From: Siphonodentalium dalli
Taxonomy: Eukaryota; Mollusca; Scaphopoda; Gadilida; Siphonodentaliidae
Length of the DNA stretch: 64,000 bases
Direction of reading: 5' to 3'
NCBI GenBank assembly: GCA_032622095.1
Contig: CP136063.1
Coordinates: 14,859,814-14,923,813 of the forward strand
In this document: piece by piece, positions 41,669 to 54,660 of the stretch
Numbering within the stretch: position 1 is the stretch's first letter
Layout of the letters: each line of letters begins with the position of its first letter
Program-made: the position numbers and the translations under genes
Notes under the pieces: model-generated
What the model was told of the DNA's origin: nothing
Database searches by the model: none
The model's input: only the letters and a program-made list of their open reading frames with translations

Positions 41669-42558
41669 CCATTAAACAGAGTCTTCATCAAGCTGTATAC
41701 TTATATAACCCAATCCCTTAAACAGAGTCTTCATCAAACTGTATACTTATATAACCCAATCCCTTAAACAGAGTCTTCTAACATCAAGCTGTATACTTAT
41801 ATAACCCAATCCCTTAAACAGAGTCTTCATCAAACTGTATACTTATATAACCCAATCCCTTAAACAGAGTCTTCTAACATCAAACTGTATACTTATATAA
41901 CCCAATCCATTAAACAGAGTCTTCATCAAACTGTATACTTATATAACCCAATCCCTTAAACAGAGTCTTCATCAAGCTGTATACTTATATAACCCAATCC
42001 ATTAAACAGAGTCTTCATCAAGCTGTATACTTATATAACCCAATCCATTAAACAGAGTCTTCTAACATCAAGCTGTATACTTATATAACCCAATCCCTTA
42101 AACAGAGTCTTCATCAAGCTGTATACTTATATAACCCAATCCCTTAAACAGAGTCTTCATCAAGCTGTATACTTATATAACCCAATCCCTTAAACAGAGT
42201 CTTCATCAAGCTGTATACTTATATAACCCAATCCCTTAAACAGAGTCTTCTAACATCAAGCTGTATACTTATATAACCCAATCCCTTAAACAGAGTCTTC
42301 ATCAAACTGTATACTTATATAACCCAATCCCTTAAACAGAGTCTTCATCAAACTGTATACTTATATAACCCAATCCCTTAAACAGAGTCTTCATCAAGCT
42401 GTATACTTATATAACCCAATCCCTTAAACAGAGTCTTCATCAAACTGTATACTTATATAACCCAATCCCTTAAACAGAGTCTTCATCAAACTGTATACTT
42501 ATATAACCCAACCCCTTAAACAGAGTCTTCATCAAGCTGTATACTTATATAACCCAAT

Positions 42559-42658
42559 CCCTTAAACAGAGTCTTATAACATCAAACTGTATACTTATAT
42601 AACCCAATCCCTTAAACAGAGTCTTATAACATCAAGCTGTATACTTATATAACCCAAT
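42559..42658 (+). repeat. Two adjacent long monomers with CTTATAACATC
   Basis: Position 18 is A instead of C in two neighbouring 50-bp units (GTCTTATAAC at 42,571 and 42,621). The first has base 24 A and the second G. A private variant shared by neighbours suggests a one-monomer duplication followed by a change at base 24 or a short conversion tract. Confidence 0.85.
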
Positions 42659-43063
42659 CCCTTAAACAGAGTCTTCATCAAACTGTATACTTATATAACC
42701 CAATCCATTAAACAGAGTCTTCATCAAACTGTATACTTATATAACCCAATCCATTAAACAGAGTCTTCATCAAGCTGTATACTTATATAACCCAATCCAT
42801 TAAACAGAGTCTTCATCAAACTGTATACTTATATAACCCAATCCATTAAACAGAGTCTTCATCAAGCTGTATACTTATATAACCCAATCCCTTAAACAGA
42901 GTCTTCATCAAACTGTATACTTATATAACCCAATCCATTAAACAGAGTCTTCATCAAACTGTATACTTATATAACCCAATCCATTAAACAGAGTCTTCAT
43001 CAAGCTGTATACTTATATAACCCAATCCATTAAACAGAGTCTTCATCAAGCTGTATACTTATA

Positions 43064-44860
43064 TAACCCAATCCATTAAACAGAGTCTTCATCAAACTGT
43101 ATTCTTATATAACCCAATCCCTTAAACAGAGTCTTCTAACATCAAACTGTATACTTATATAACCCAATCTCTTAAACAGAGTCTTCTAACATCAAGCTGT
43201 ATACTTATATAACCCAACCCCTTAAACAGAGTCTTCTAACATCAAACTGTATACTTATATAACCCAATCTCTTAAACAGAGTCTTCTAACATCAAGCTGT
43301 ATACTTATATAACCCAATCTCTTAAACAGAGTCTTCTAACATCAAACTGTATACTTATATAACCCAACCCCTTAAACAGAGTCTTCATCAAGCTGTATAC
43401 TTATATAACCCAACCCCTTAAACCGAGTCTTCATCAAGCTGTATACTTATATAACCCAATCTCTTAAACAGAGTCTTCATCAAGCAGAATACTTATATAA
43501 CCCAACCCCTTAAACAGAGTCTTCTAACATCAAGCTGTATACTTATATAACCCAACCCCTTAAACAGAGTCTTCTAACATCAAGCTGTATACTTATATAA
43601 CCCAACCCCTTAAACAGAGTCTTCTAACATCAAGCTGTATACTTATATAACCCAACCCCTTAAACAGAGTCTTCATCAAGCTGTATACTTATATAACCCA
43701 ACCCCTTAAACAGAGTCTTCATCAAGCTGTATACTTATATAACCCAATCCCTTAAACAGAGTCTTCATCAAACTGTATACTTATATAACCCAATCCCTTA
43801 AACAGAGTCTTCTAACATCAAGCTGTATACTTATATAACCCAACCCCTTAAACAGAGTCTTCATCAAGCTGTATACTTATATAACCCAATCCCTTAAACA
43901 GAGTCTTCATCAAGCTGTATACTTATATAACCCAATCCCTTAAACAGAGTCTTCTAACATCAAGCTGTATACTTATATAACCCAACCCCTTAAACAGAGT
44001 CTTCATCAAGCTGTATACTTATATAACCCAATCCCTTAAACAGAGTCTTCTAACATCAAGCTGTATACTTATATAACCCAATCCCTTAAACAGAGTCTTC
44101 ATCAAACTGTATACTTATATAACCCAATCCCTTAAACAGAGTCTTCATCAAACTGTATACTTATATAACCCAATCCCTTAAACAGAGTCTTCTAACATCA
44201 AACTGTATACTTATATAACCCAATCCCTTAAACAGAGTCTTCATCAAACTGTATACTTATATAACCCAATCCCTTAAACAGAGTCTTCATCAAACTGTAT
44301 ACTTATATAACCCAATCCCTTAAACAGAGTCTTCATCAAACTGTATACTTATATAACCCAATCCCTTAAACAGAGTCTTCATCAAACTGTATACTTATAT
44401 AACCCAATCCATTAAACAGAGTCTTCATCAAACTGTATACTTATATAACCCAATCCATTAAACAGAGTCTTCATCAAGCTGTATACTTATATAACCCAAT
44501 CCATTAAACAGAGTCTTCATCAAACTGTATTCTTATATAACCCAACCCCTTAAACAGAGTCTTCTAACATCAAACTGTATACTTATATAACCCAATCTCT
44601 TAAACAGAGTCTTCTAACATCAAGCTGTATACTTATATAACCCAATCTCTTAAACAGAGTCTTCTAACATCAAACTGTATACTTATATAACCCAACCCCT
44701 TAAACAGAGTCTTCATCAAGCTGTATACTTATATAACCCAACCCCTTAAACCGAGTCTTCATCAAGCTGTATACTTATATAACCCAATCTCTTAAACAGA
44801 GTCTTCATCAAGCTGTATACTTATATAACCCAACCCCTTAAACAGAGTCTTCTAACATCA
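43064..44860 (+). repeat. Duplicated block marked by GTATTCTT and AAACCGAG
   Basis: GTATTCTT (A31T) at 43,102 recurs at 44,530 (+1,428), and TTAAACCGAG (A10C) at 43,423 recurs at 44,751 (+1,328). Between these markers copy 2 lacks two long monomers, which accounts for the 100-bp change. The shared order is AATCTCTT L-G, AATCTCTT L-A, AACCCCTT S-G, AACCCCTT S-G with ACCGAG, AATCTCTT S-G. Copy 1 alone has CAAGCAGAATAC near 43,484, so that change is younger than the duplication. The region between is rich in AACCCCTT. Confidence 0.86.
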
Positions 44861-45180
44861 AACTGTATACTTATATAACCCAATCCCTTAAACAGAGTCT
44901 TCTAACATCAAGCTGTATACTTATATAACCCAATCCCTTAAACAGAGTCTTCATCAAGCTGTATACTTATATAACCCAATCCCTTAAACAGAGTCTTCTA
45001 ACATCAAACTGTATACTTATATAACCCAATCCCTTAAACAGAGTCTTCTAACATCAAGCTGTATACTTATATAACCCAACCCCTTAAACAGAGTCTTCTA
45101 ACATCAAGCTGTATACTTATATAACCCAATCCCTTAAACAGAGTCTTCTGACATCAAACTGTATACTTATATAACTCAAT

Positions 45181-45760
45181 CCCTTAAACAGAGTCTTCTA
45201 ACATCAAGCTGTATACTTATATAACCCAATCCCTTAAACAGAGTCTTCATCAAGCTGTATACTTATATAACCCAATCCCTTAAACAGAGTCTTCATCAAG
45301 CTGTATACTTATATAACCCAATCCCTTAAACAGAGTCTTCATCAAGCTGTATACTTATATAACCCATTCCCTTAAACAGAGTCTTCTAACATCAAACTGT
45401 ATACTTATATAACCCAATCCCTTAAACAGAGTCTTCTAACATCATGCTGTATACTTATATAACCCAATCCCTTAAACAGAGTCTTCATCAAGCTGTATAC
45501 TTATATAACCCAATCCCTTAAACAGAGTCTTCTAACATCAAGCTGTATACTTATATAACTCAATCCCTTAAACAGAGTCTTCTAACATCAAGCTGTATAC
45601 TTATATAACCCAATCCCTTAAACAGAGTCTTCATCAAGCTGTATACTTATATAACCCAATCCCTTAAACAGAGTCTTCATCAAGCTGTATACTTATATAA
45701 CCCAATCCCTTAAACAGAGTCTTCATCAAGCTGTATACTTATATAACCCAATCTCTTAAA
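45181..45760 (+). repeat. 384-bp 8-mer, about 1.5 copies
   Basis: C42T (ATAACTCAAT) ends the monomer before each copy, with T at 45,176 and 45,560. The unit is L-G, three S-G, L-A, L-G, S-G, L-G (four short, four long; 384 bp). Copy 1 carries two private changes: CCCATTCCC near 45,365 and CATCATGCTG near 45,441. The latter creates one of the very few ATG trinucleotides on the + strand. CTTCTGACATC lies just upstream near 45,148. Confidence 0.82.
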
Positions 45761-46699
45761 CAGAGTCTTCATCAAGCTGTATACTTATATAACCCAATCC
45801 ATTAAACAGAGTCTTCTAACATCAAACTGTATACTTATATAACCCAATCCCTTAAACAGAGTCTTCATCAAACTGTATACTTATATAACCCAACCCCTTA
45901 AACAGAGTCTTCTAACATCAAACTGTATACTTATATAACCCAATCCCTTAAACAGAGTCTTCATCAAGCTGTATACTTATATAACCCAATCCCTTAAACA
46001 GAGTCTTCATCAAACTGTATACTTATATAACCCAATCCCTTAAACAGAGTCTTCATCAAACTGTATACTTATATAACCCAATCCCTTAAACAGAGTCTTC
46101 TAACATCAAGCTGTATACTTATATAACCCAATCCCTTAAACAGAGTCTTCTAACATCAAACTGTATACTTATATAACCCAATCCCTTAAACAGAGTCTTC
46201 ATCAAACTGTATACTTATATAACCCAATCCCTTAAACAGAGTCTTCTAACATCAAACTGTATACTTATATAACCCAACCCCTTAAACAGAGTCTTCATCA
46301 AACTGTATACTTATATAACCCAATCCCTTAAACAGAGTCTTCATCAAACTGTATACTTATATAACCCAACCCCTTAAACAGAGTCTTCATCAAACTGTAT
46401 ACTTATATAACCCAATCCTTTAAACAGAGTCTTCATCAAACTGTATACTTATATAACCCAATCCCTTAAACAGAGTCTTCTAACATCAAACTGTATACTT
46501 ATATAACCCAATCCATTAAACAGAGTCTTCTAACATCAAGCTGTATACTTATATAACCCAATCCATTAAACAGAGTCTTCATCAAGCTGTATACTTATAT
46601 AACCCAACCCCTTAAACAGAGTCTTCATCAAGCTGTATACTTATATAACCCAACCCCTTAAACAGAGTCTTCATCAAACTGTATACTTATATAACCCAA

Positions 46700-48520
46700 T
46701 CCCTTAAACAGAGTTTTCATCAAACTGTATACTTATATAACCCAATCCCTTAAACAGAGTCTTCATCAAACTGTATACTTATATAACCCAACCCCTTAAA
46801 CAGAGTCTTCATCAAACTGTATACTTATATAACCCAATCCCTTAAACAGAGTCTTCTAACATCAAGCTGTATACTTATATAACCCAACCCCTTAAACAGA
46901 GTCTTCTAACATCAAGCTGTATACTTATATAACCCAATCCCTTAAACAGAGTCTTCATCAAACTGTATACTTATATAACCCAACCCCTTAAACAGAGTCT
47001 TCTAACATCAAGCTGTATACTTATATAACCCAATCCCTTAAACAGAGTCTTCTAACATCAAACTGTATACTTATATAACCCAATCCCTTAAACAGAGTCT
47101 TCATCAAGCTGTATACTTATATAACCCAACCCTTAAACAGTGTCTTCTAACATCAAACTGTATACTTATATAACCCAATCCCTTAAACAGAGTCTTCATC
47201 AAACTGTATACTTATTTAACCCAATCCCTTAAACAGAGTCTTCATCAAGCTGTATACTTATATAACCCAATCCCTTAAACAGAGTCTTCATCAAGCTGTA
47301 TACTTATATAACCCAATCTCTTAAACAGAGTCTTCATCAAGCTGTATACTTATATAACCCAATCCATTAAACAGAGTCTTCTAACATCAAGCTGTATACT
47401 TATATAACCCAATCCATTAAACAGAGTCTTCTAACATCAAACTGTATACTTATATAACCCAATCCCTTAAACATAGTCTTCATCAAACTGTATACTTATA
47501 TAACCCAATCCCTTAAACAGAGTCTTCTAACATCAAACTGTATACTTATATAACCCAATCCCTTAAACAGAGTCTTCTAACATCAAGCTGTATACTTATA
47601 TAACCCAATCCATTAAACAGAGTCTTCATCAAACTGTATACTTATATAACCCAATCCCTTAAACAGAGTCTTCATCAAACTGTATACTTATATAACCCAA
47701 TCCCTTAAACAGAGTCTTCTAACATCAAGCTGTATACTTATATAACCCAATCCCTTAAACAGAGTCTTCATCAAACTGTATACTTATATAACCCAATCCC
47801 TTAAACAGAGTCTTCATCAAGCTGTATACTTATATAACCCAATCCATTAAACAGAGTCTTCATCAAACTGTATACTTATATAACCCAATCCCTTAAACAG
47901 AGTCTTCATCAAGCTGTATACTTATATAACCCAATCCATTAAACAGAGTCTTCTAACATCAAGCTGTATACTTATATAACCCAATCCCTTAAACAGAGTC
48001 TTCTAACATCAAACTGTATACTTATATAACCCAATCCCTTAAACAGAGTCTTCTAACATCAAACTGTATACTTATATAACCCAATCCCTTAAACAGAGTC
48101 TTCTAACATCAAGCTGTATACTTATATAACCCAATCCCTTAAACAGAGTCTTCTAACATCAAGCTGTATACTTATATAACCCAATCCCTTAAACAGAGTC
48201 TTCTAACATCAAACTGTATACTTATATAACCCAATCCCTTAAACAGAGTCTTCATCAAACTGTATACTTATATAACCCAATCCCTTAAACAGAGTCTTCA
48301 TCAAACTGTATACTTATATAACCCAATCCCTTAAACAGAGTCTTCTAACATCAAGCTGTATACTTATATAACCCAATCCCTTAAACAGAGTCTTCTAACA
48401 TCAAGCTGTATACTTATATAACCCAATCCCTTAAACAGAGTCTTCTAACATCAAACTGTATACTTATATAACCAACCCCTTAAACAGAGTCTTCATCAAG
48501 CTATATACTTATATAACCCA
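46700..48520 (+). repeat. Ordinary array with scattered private point changes
   Basis: I see no clear long higher-order unit here. Private variants are GAGTTTTCAT near 46,711, a 49-bp long monomer ending one C short with ACAGTG near 47,129-47,141, CTTATTTAAC near 47,211, AAACATAGTC near 47,471, a unit missing one C (ATAACCAACC near 48,471) and AAGCTATATAC near 48,500. A run of long monomers, L-A, L-A, L-G, L-G, L-A, lies at about 47,990-48,240. Confidence 0.7.
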
Positions 48521-49139
48521 ACCCCTTAAACAGAGTCTTCATCAAACTGTATACTTATATAACCCAATCCATTAAACAGAGTCTTCATCAAACTGTATAC
48601 TTATATAACCCAATCCCTTAAACAGAGTCTTCATCAAACTGTATACTTATATAACCCAATCCCTTAAACAGAGTCTTCATCAAACTGTATACTTATATAA
48701 CCCAATCCCTTAAACAGAGTCTTCATCAAACTGTATACTTATATAACCCAATCCCTTAAACAGAGTCTTCATCAAACTGTATACTTATATAACCCAATCC
48801 CTTAAACAGAGTCTTCTAACATCAAGCTGTATACTTATATAACCCAATCCCTTAAACAGAGTCTTCTAACATCAAGCTGTATACTTATATAACCCAATCC
48901 CTTAAACAGAGTCTTCATCAAGCTGTATACTTATATAACCCAATCCCTTAAACAGAGTCTTCATCAAGCTGTATACTTATATAACCCAACCCCTTAAACA
49001 GAGTCTTCTAACATCAAGCTGTATACTTATATAACCCAATCCCTTAAACAGAGTCTTCTAACATCAAGCTGTATACTTATATAACCCAATCCCTTAAACA
49101 GAGTCTTCTAACATCAAGCTGTATACTTATATAACCCAA

Positions 49140-49800
49140 TCCTTTAAACAGAGTCTTCATCAAACTGTATACTTATATAACCCAATCCCTTAAACAGAGT
49201 CTTCATCAAGCTGTATACTTATATAACCCAATCCTTTAAACAGAGTCTTCATCAAGCTGTATACTTATATAACCCAATCCCTTAAACAGAGTCTTCTAAC
49301 ATCAAACTGTATACTTATATAACCCAATCCATTAAACAGAGTCTTCTAACATCAAACTGTATACTTATATAACCCAATCCCTTAAACAGAGTCTTCATCA
49401 AACTGTATACTTATATAACCCAATCCATTAAACAGAGTCTTCTAACATCAAACTGTATACTTATATAACCCAATCCTTTAAACAGAGTCTTCATCAAGCT
49501 GTATACTTATATAACCCAACCCCTTAAACAGAGTCTTCATCAAACTGTATACTTATATAACCCAATCCTTTAAACAGAGTCTTCATCAAACTGTATACTT
49601 ATATAACCCAATCCCTTAAACAGAGTCTTCATCAAGCTGTATACTTATATAACCCAATCCTTTAAACAGAGTCTTCATCAAGCTGTATACTTATATAACC
49701 CAATCCCTTAAACAGAGTCTTCTAACATCAAACTGTATACTTATATAACCCAATCCTTTAAACAGAGTCTTCATCAAGCTGTATACTTATATAACCCAAC
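49140..49800 (+). repeat. Stretch enriched for AATCCTTT monomers
   Basis: C3T (AATCCTTT) recurs near 49,141, 49,233, 49,475, 49,567, 49,659 and 49,751, mostly followed by S-G and L-A units. The spacings of 92 and 242 bp are whole numbers of monomers, which suggests a small higher-order unit with variable copy number. Boundaries are not sharp. Confidence 0.7.
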
Positions 49801-51274
49801 CCCTTAAACAGAGTCTTCTAACATCAAGCTGTATACTTATATAACCCAATCCCTTAAACAGAGTCTTCATCAAGCTGTATACTTATATAACCCAATCCCT
49901 TAAACAGAGTCTTCTAACATCAAGCTGTATACTTATATAACCCAATCCCTTAAACAGAGTCTTCTAACATCAAGCTGTATACTTATATAACCCAATCCAT
50001 TAAACAGAGTCTTCATCAAGCTGTATACTTATATAGCCCAATCCATTAAACAGAGTCTTCATCAAACTGTATACTTATATAACCCAATCCCTTAAACAGA
50101 GTCTTCTAACATCAAACTGTATACTTATATAACCCAATCCCTTAAACAGAGTCTTCTAACATCAAACTGTATACTTATATAACCCAACCCCTTAAACAGA
50201 GTCTTCATCAAACTGTATACTTATATAACCCAATCCCTTAAACAGAGTCTTCATCAAACTGTATACTTATATAACCCAATCCCTTAAACAGAGTCTTCAT
50301 CAAGCTGTATACTTATATAACCCAACCCCTTAAACAGAGTCTTCATCAAACTGTATACTTATATAACCCAATCCCTTAAACAGAGTCTTCTAACATCAAA
50401 CTGTATACTTATATAACCCAACCCCTTACACAGAGTCTTCATCAAACTGTATACTTATATAACCCAATCCCTTAAACAGAGTCTTCATCAAACTGTATAC
50501 TTATATAACCCAATCCCTTAAACAGAGTCTTCATCAAACTGTATACTTATATAACCCAATCCCTTAAACAGAGTCTTCTAATATCAAACTGTATACTTAT
50601 ATAACCCAATCCCTTAAACAGAGTCTTCTAACATCAAACTGTATACTTATATAACCCAACCCCTTAAACAGAGTCTTCATCAAACTGTATACTTATATAA
50701 CCCAATCCCTTAAACAGAGTCTTCATCAAACTGTATACTTATATAACCCAATCCCTTAAACAGAGTCTTCTAACATCAAACTGTATACTTATATAACCCA
50801 ATCCCTTAAACAGAGTCTTCTAACATCAAGCTGTATACTTATATAAACCAATCCCTTAAACAGAGTCTTCTAACATCAAACTGTATACTTATATAACCCA
50901 ATCCCTTAAACAGAGTCTTCATCAAACTGTATACTTATATAACCCAATCCCTTAAACAGAGTCTTCATCAAACTGTATACTTATATAACCCAATCCCTTA
51001 AACAGAGTCTTCTAACATCAAACTGTATACTTATATAACCCAATCCCTTAAACAGAGTCTTCTAACATCAAACTGTATACTTATATAACCCAATCCATTA
51101 AACAGAGTCTTCATCAAACTGTATACTTATATAACCCAATCCCTTAAACAGAGTCTTCTAACATCAAACTGTATACTTATATAACCCAACCCCTTAAACA
51201 GAGTCTTCATCAAACTGTATACTTATATAACCCAATCCCTTAAACAGAGTCTTCATCAAACTGTATACTTATAT

Positions 51275-52670
51275 AACCCAATCCTTAAACAGAGTCTTCA
51301 TCAAACTGTATACTTATATAACCCAATCCCTTAAACAGAGTCTTCTAACATCAAACTGTATACTTATATAACCCAATCCCTTAAACAGAGTCTTCTAACA
51401 TCAAACTGTATACTTATATAACCCAATCCCTTAAACAGAGTCTTCATCAAGCTGTATACTTATATAACCCAATCCTTTAAACAGAGTCTTCATCAAGCTG
51501 TATACTTATATAACCCAATCCCTTAAACAGAGTCTTCTAACATCAAACTGTATACTTATATAACCCAATCCCTTAAACAGAGTCTTCATCAAGCTGTATA
51601 CTTATATAACCCAATCCCTTAAACAGAGTCTTCATCAAACTGTATACTTATATAACCCAACCCCTTAAACAGAGTCTTCAAACATCAAGCTGTATACTTA
51701 TATAACCCAATCCTTTAAACAGAGTCTTCATCAAGCTGTATACTTATATAACCCAATCCCTTAAACAGAGTCTTCATCAAACTGTATACTTATATAACCC
51801 AACCCCTTAAACAGAGTCTTCTAACATCAAGCTGTATACTTATATAACCCAATCCCTTAAACAGAGTCTTCATCAAACTGTATACTTATATAACCCAATC
51901 CCTTAAACAGAGTATTCTAACATCAAACTGTATACTTATATAACCCAATCCCTTAAACAGAGTCTTCATCAAGCTGTATACTTATATAACCCAATCCTTT
52001 AAACAGAGTCTTCTAACATCAAACTGTATACTTATATAACCCAATCCCTTAAACAGAGTCTTCATCAAACTGTATACTTATATAACCCAACCCCTTAAAC
52101 AGAGTCTTCATCAAACTGTATACTTATATAACCCAACCCCTTAAACAGAGTCTTCTAACATCAAGCTGTATACTTATATAACCCAATCCCTTAAACAGAG
52201 TCTTCTAACATCAAACTGTATACTTATATAACCCAATCCCTTAAACAGAGTCTTCTAACATCAAACTGTATACTTATATAACCCAATCCCTTAAACAGAG
52301 TCTTCTAACATCAAGCTGTATACTTATATAACCCAATCCATTAAACAGAGTCTTCATCAAACTGTATACTTATATAACCCAATCCCTTAAACAGAGTCTT
52401 CTAACATCAAGCTGTATACTTATATAACCCAATCCCTTAATCAGAGTCTTCTAACATCAAACTGTATACTTATATAACCCAATCCCTTAAACAGAGTCTT
52501 CTAACATCAAGCTGTATACTTATATAACCCAACCCCTTAAACAGAGTCTTCATCAAACTGTATACTTATATAACCCAACCCCTTAAACAGAGTCTTCATC
52601 AAACTGTATACTTATATAACCCAACCCCTTAAACAGAGTCTTCTAACATCAACTGTATACTTATATAACC
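51275..52670 (+). repeat. Array segment with several indel monomers
   Basis: A 45-bp unit missing one C (CCCAATCCTTAAAC) lies near 51,283, and a long unit with CATCAACTG missing one A near 52,651. AGTATTCTAAC (C15A in a long monomer) at 51,911 recurs near 54,376 but in a partly different context. TTAATCAGAG near 52,441 matches a change also seen near 11,870. CTTCAAACATC near 51,671 is a long monomer with AAAC where the insertion is normally TAAC. Confidence 0.72.
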
Positions 52671-53539
52671 CAATCCCTTAAACAGAGTCTTCTAACATCA
52701 AGCTGTATACTTATATAACCCAACCCCTTAAACAGAGTCTTCATCAAACTGTATACTTATATAACCCAACCCCTTAAACAGAGTCTTCATCAAACTGTAT
52801 ACTTATATAACCCAACCCCTTAAACAGAGTCTTCTAACATCAAACTGTATACTTATATAACCCAACCCCTTAAACAGAGTCTTCTAACATCAAGCTGTAT
52901 ACTTATATAACCCAATCCCTTAAACAGAGTCTTCTAACATCAAACTGTATACTTATATAACCCAATCCTTTAAACAGAGTCTTCTAACATCAAACTGTAT
53001 ACTTATATAACCCAACCCCTTAAACAGAGTCTTCTAACATCAAACTGTATACTTATATAACCCAATCCCTTAAACAGAGTCTTCATCAAACTGTATACTT
53101 ATATAACCCAATCCCTTAAACAGAGTCTTCTAACATCAAACTGTATACTTATATAACCCAATCCCTTAAACAGAGTCTTCATCAAACTGTATACTTATAT
53201 AACCCAATCCCTTAAACAGAGTCTTCTAACATCAAACTGTATACTTATATAACCCAATCCCTTAAACAGAGTCTTCATCAAACTGTATACTTATATAACC
53301 CAACCCCTTAAACAGAGTCTTCATCAAACTGTATACTTATATAACCCAACCCCTTAAACAGAGTCTTCTAACATCAAACTGTATACTTATATAACCCAAT
53401 CCCTTAAACAGAGTCTTCTAACATCAAACTGTATACTTATATAACCCAATCCCTTAAACAGAGTCTTCATCAAACTGTATACTTATATAACCCAACCCCT
53501 TAAACAGAGTCTTCATCAAACTGTATACTTATATAACCC

Positions 53540-54660
53540 AACCCCTTAAACAGAGTCTTCTAACATCAAGCTGTATACTTATATAACCCAACCCCTTAAA
53601 CAGAGTCTTCTAACATCAAGCTGTATACTTATATAAACCAATCCCTTAAACAGAGTCTTCATCAAACTGTATACTTATATAACCCAATCCTTTAAACAGA
53701 GTCTTCATCAAGCTGTATACTTATATAACCCAACCCCTTAAACAGTCTCTTCATCAAACTGTATACTTATATAACCCAATCCCTTAAACAGAGTCTTCAT
53801 CAAACTGTATACTTATATAACCCAATCCCTTAAACAGAGTCTTCTAACATCAAACTGTATACTTATATAACCCAACCCCTTAAACAGAGTCTTCTAACAT
53901 CAAGCTGTATACTTATATAACCCAATCCCTTAAACAGAGTCTTCTAACATCAAACTGTATACTTATATAACCCAATCCCTTAAACAGAGTCTTCATCAAA
54001 CTGTATACTTATATAACCCAATCCCTTAAACAGAGTCTTCATCAAACTGTATACTTATATAACCCAATCCCTTAAACAGAGTCTTCTAACATCAAACTGT
54101 ATACTTATATAACCCAATCCCTTAAACAGAGTCTTCTAACATCAAACTGTATACTTATATAACCCAATCCCTTAAACAGAGTCTTCTAACATCAAGCTGT
54201 ATACTTATATAACCCAATCCATTAAACAGAGTCTTCATCAAACTGTATACTTATATAACCCAATCCCTTAAACAGAGTCTTCTAACATCAAGCTGTATAC
54301 TTATATAACCCAATCCCTTAAACAGAGTCTTCTAACATCAAACTGTATACTTATATAACCCAATCCCTTAAACAGAGTATTCTAACATCAAACTGTATAC
54401 TTATATAACCCAATCCCTTAAACAGAGTCTTCATCAAGCTGTATACTTATATAACCCAACCCCTTAAACAGAGTCTTCTAACATCAAGCTGTATACTTAT
54501 ATAACCCAACCCCTTAAACAGAGTCTTCTAACATCAAGCTGTATACTTATATAAACCAATCCCTTAAACAGAGTCTTCATCAAACTGTATACTTATATAA
54601 CCCAATCCTTTAAACAGAGTCTTCATCAAACTGTATACTTATATAACCCAACCCCTTAAA
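53540..54660 (+). repeat. 918-bp spaced pair marked by ATAAACC
   Basis: The order AACCCCTT L-G, AACCCCTT L-G (ending ATAAACC), AATCCCTT S-A, AATCCTTT S occurs with ATAAACC at 53,635 and again at 54,553, 918 bp later. Copy 1 carries the private ACAGTCTCTT near 53,746. The downstream order is similar but not identical, so homology weakens within a few hundred bases. Confidence 0.72.

Noticed and set aside
45421-45470. Start codon created by CATCATGCTG on the + strand
   Set aside because: The ATG is a single-base private change and the following frame is closed within the next monomers; there is no coding potential.
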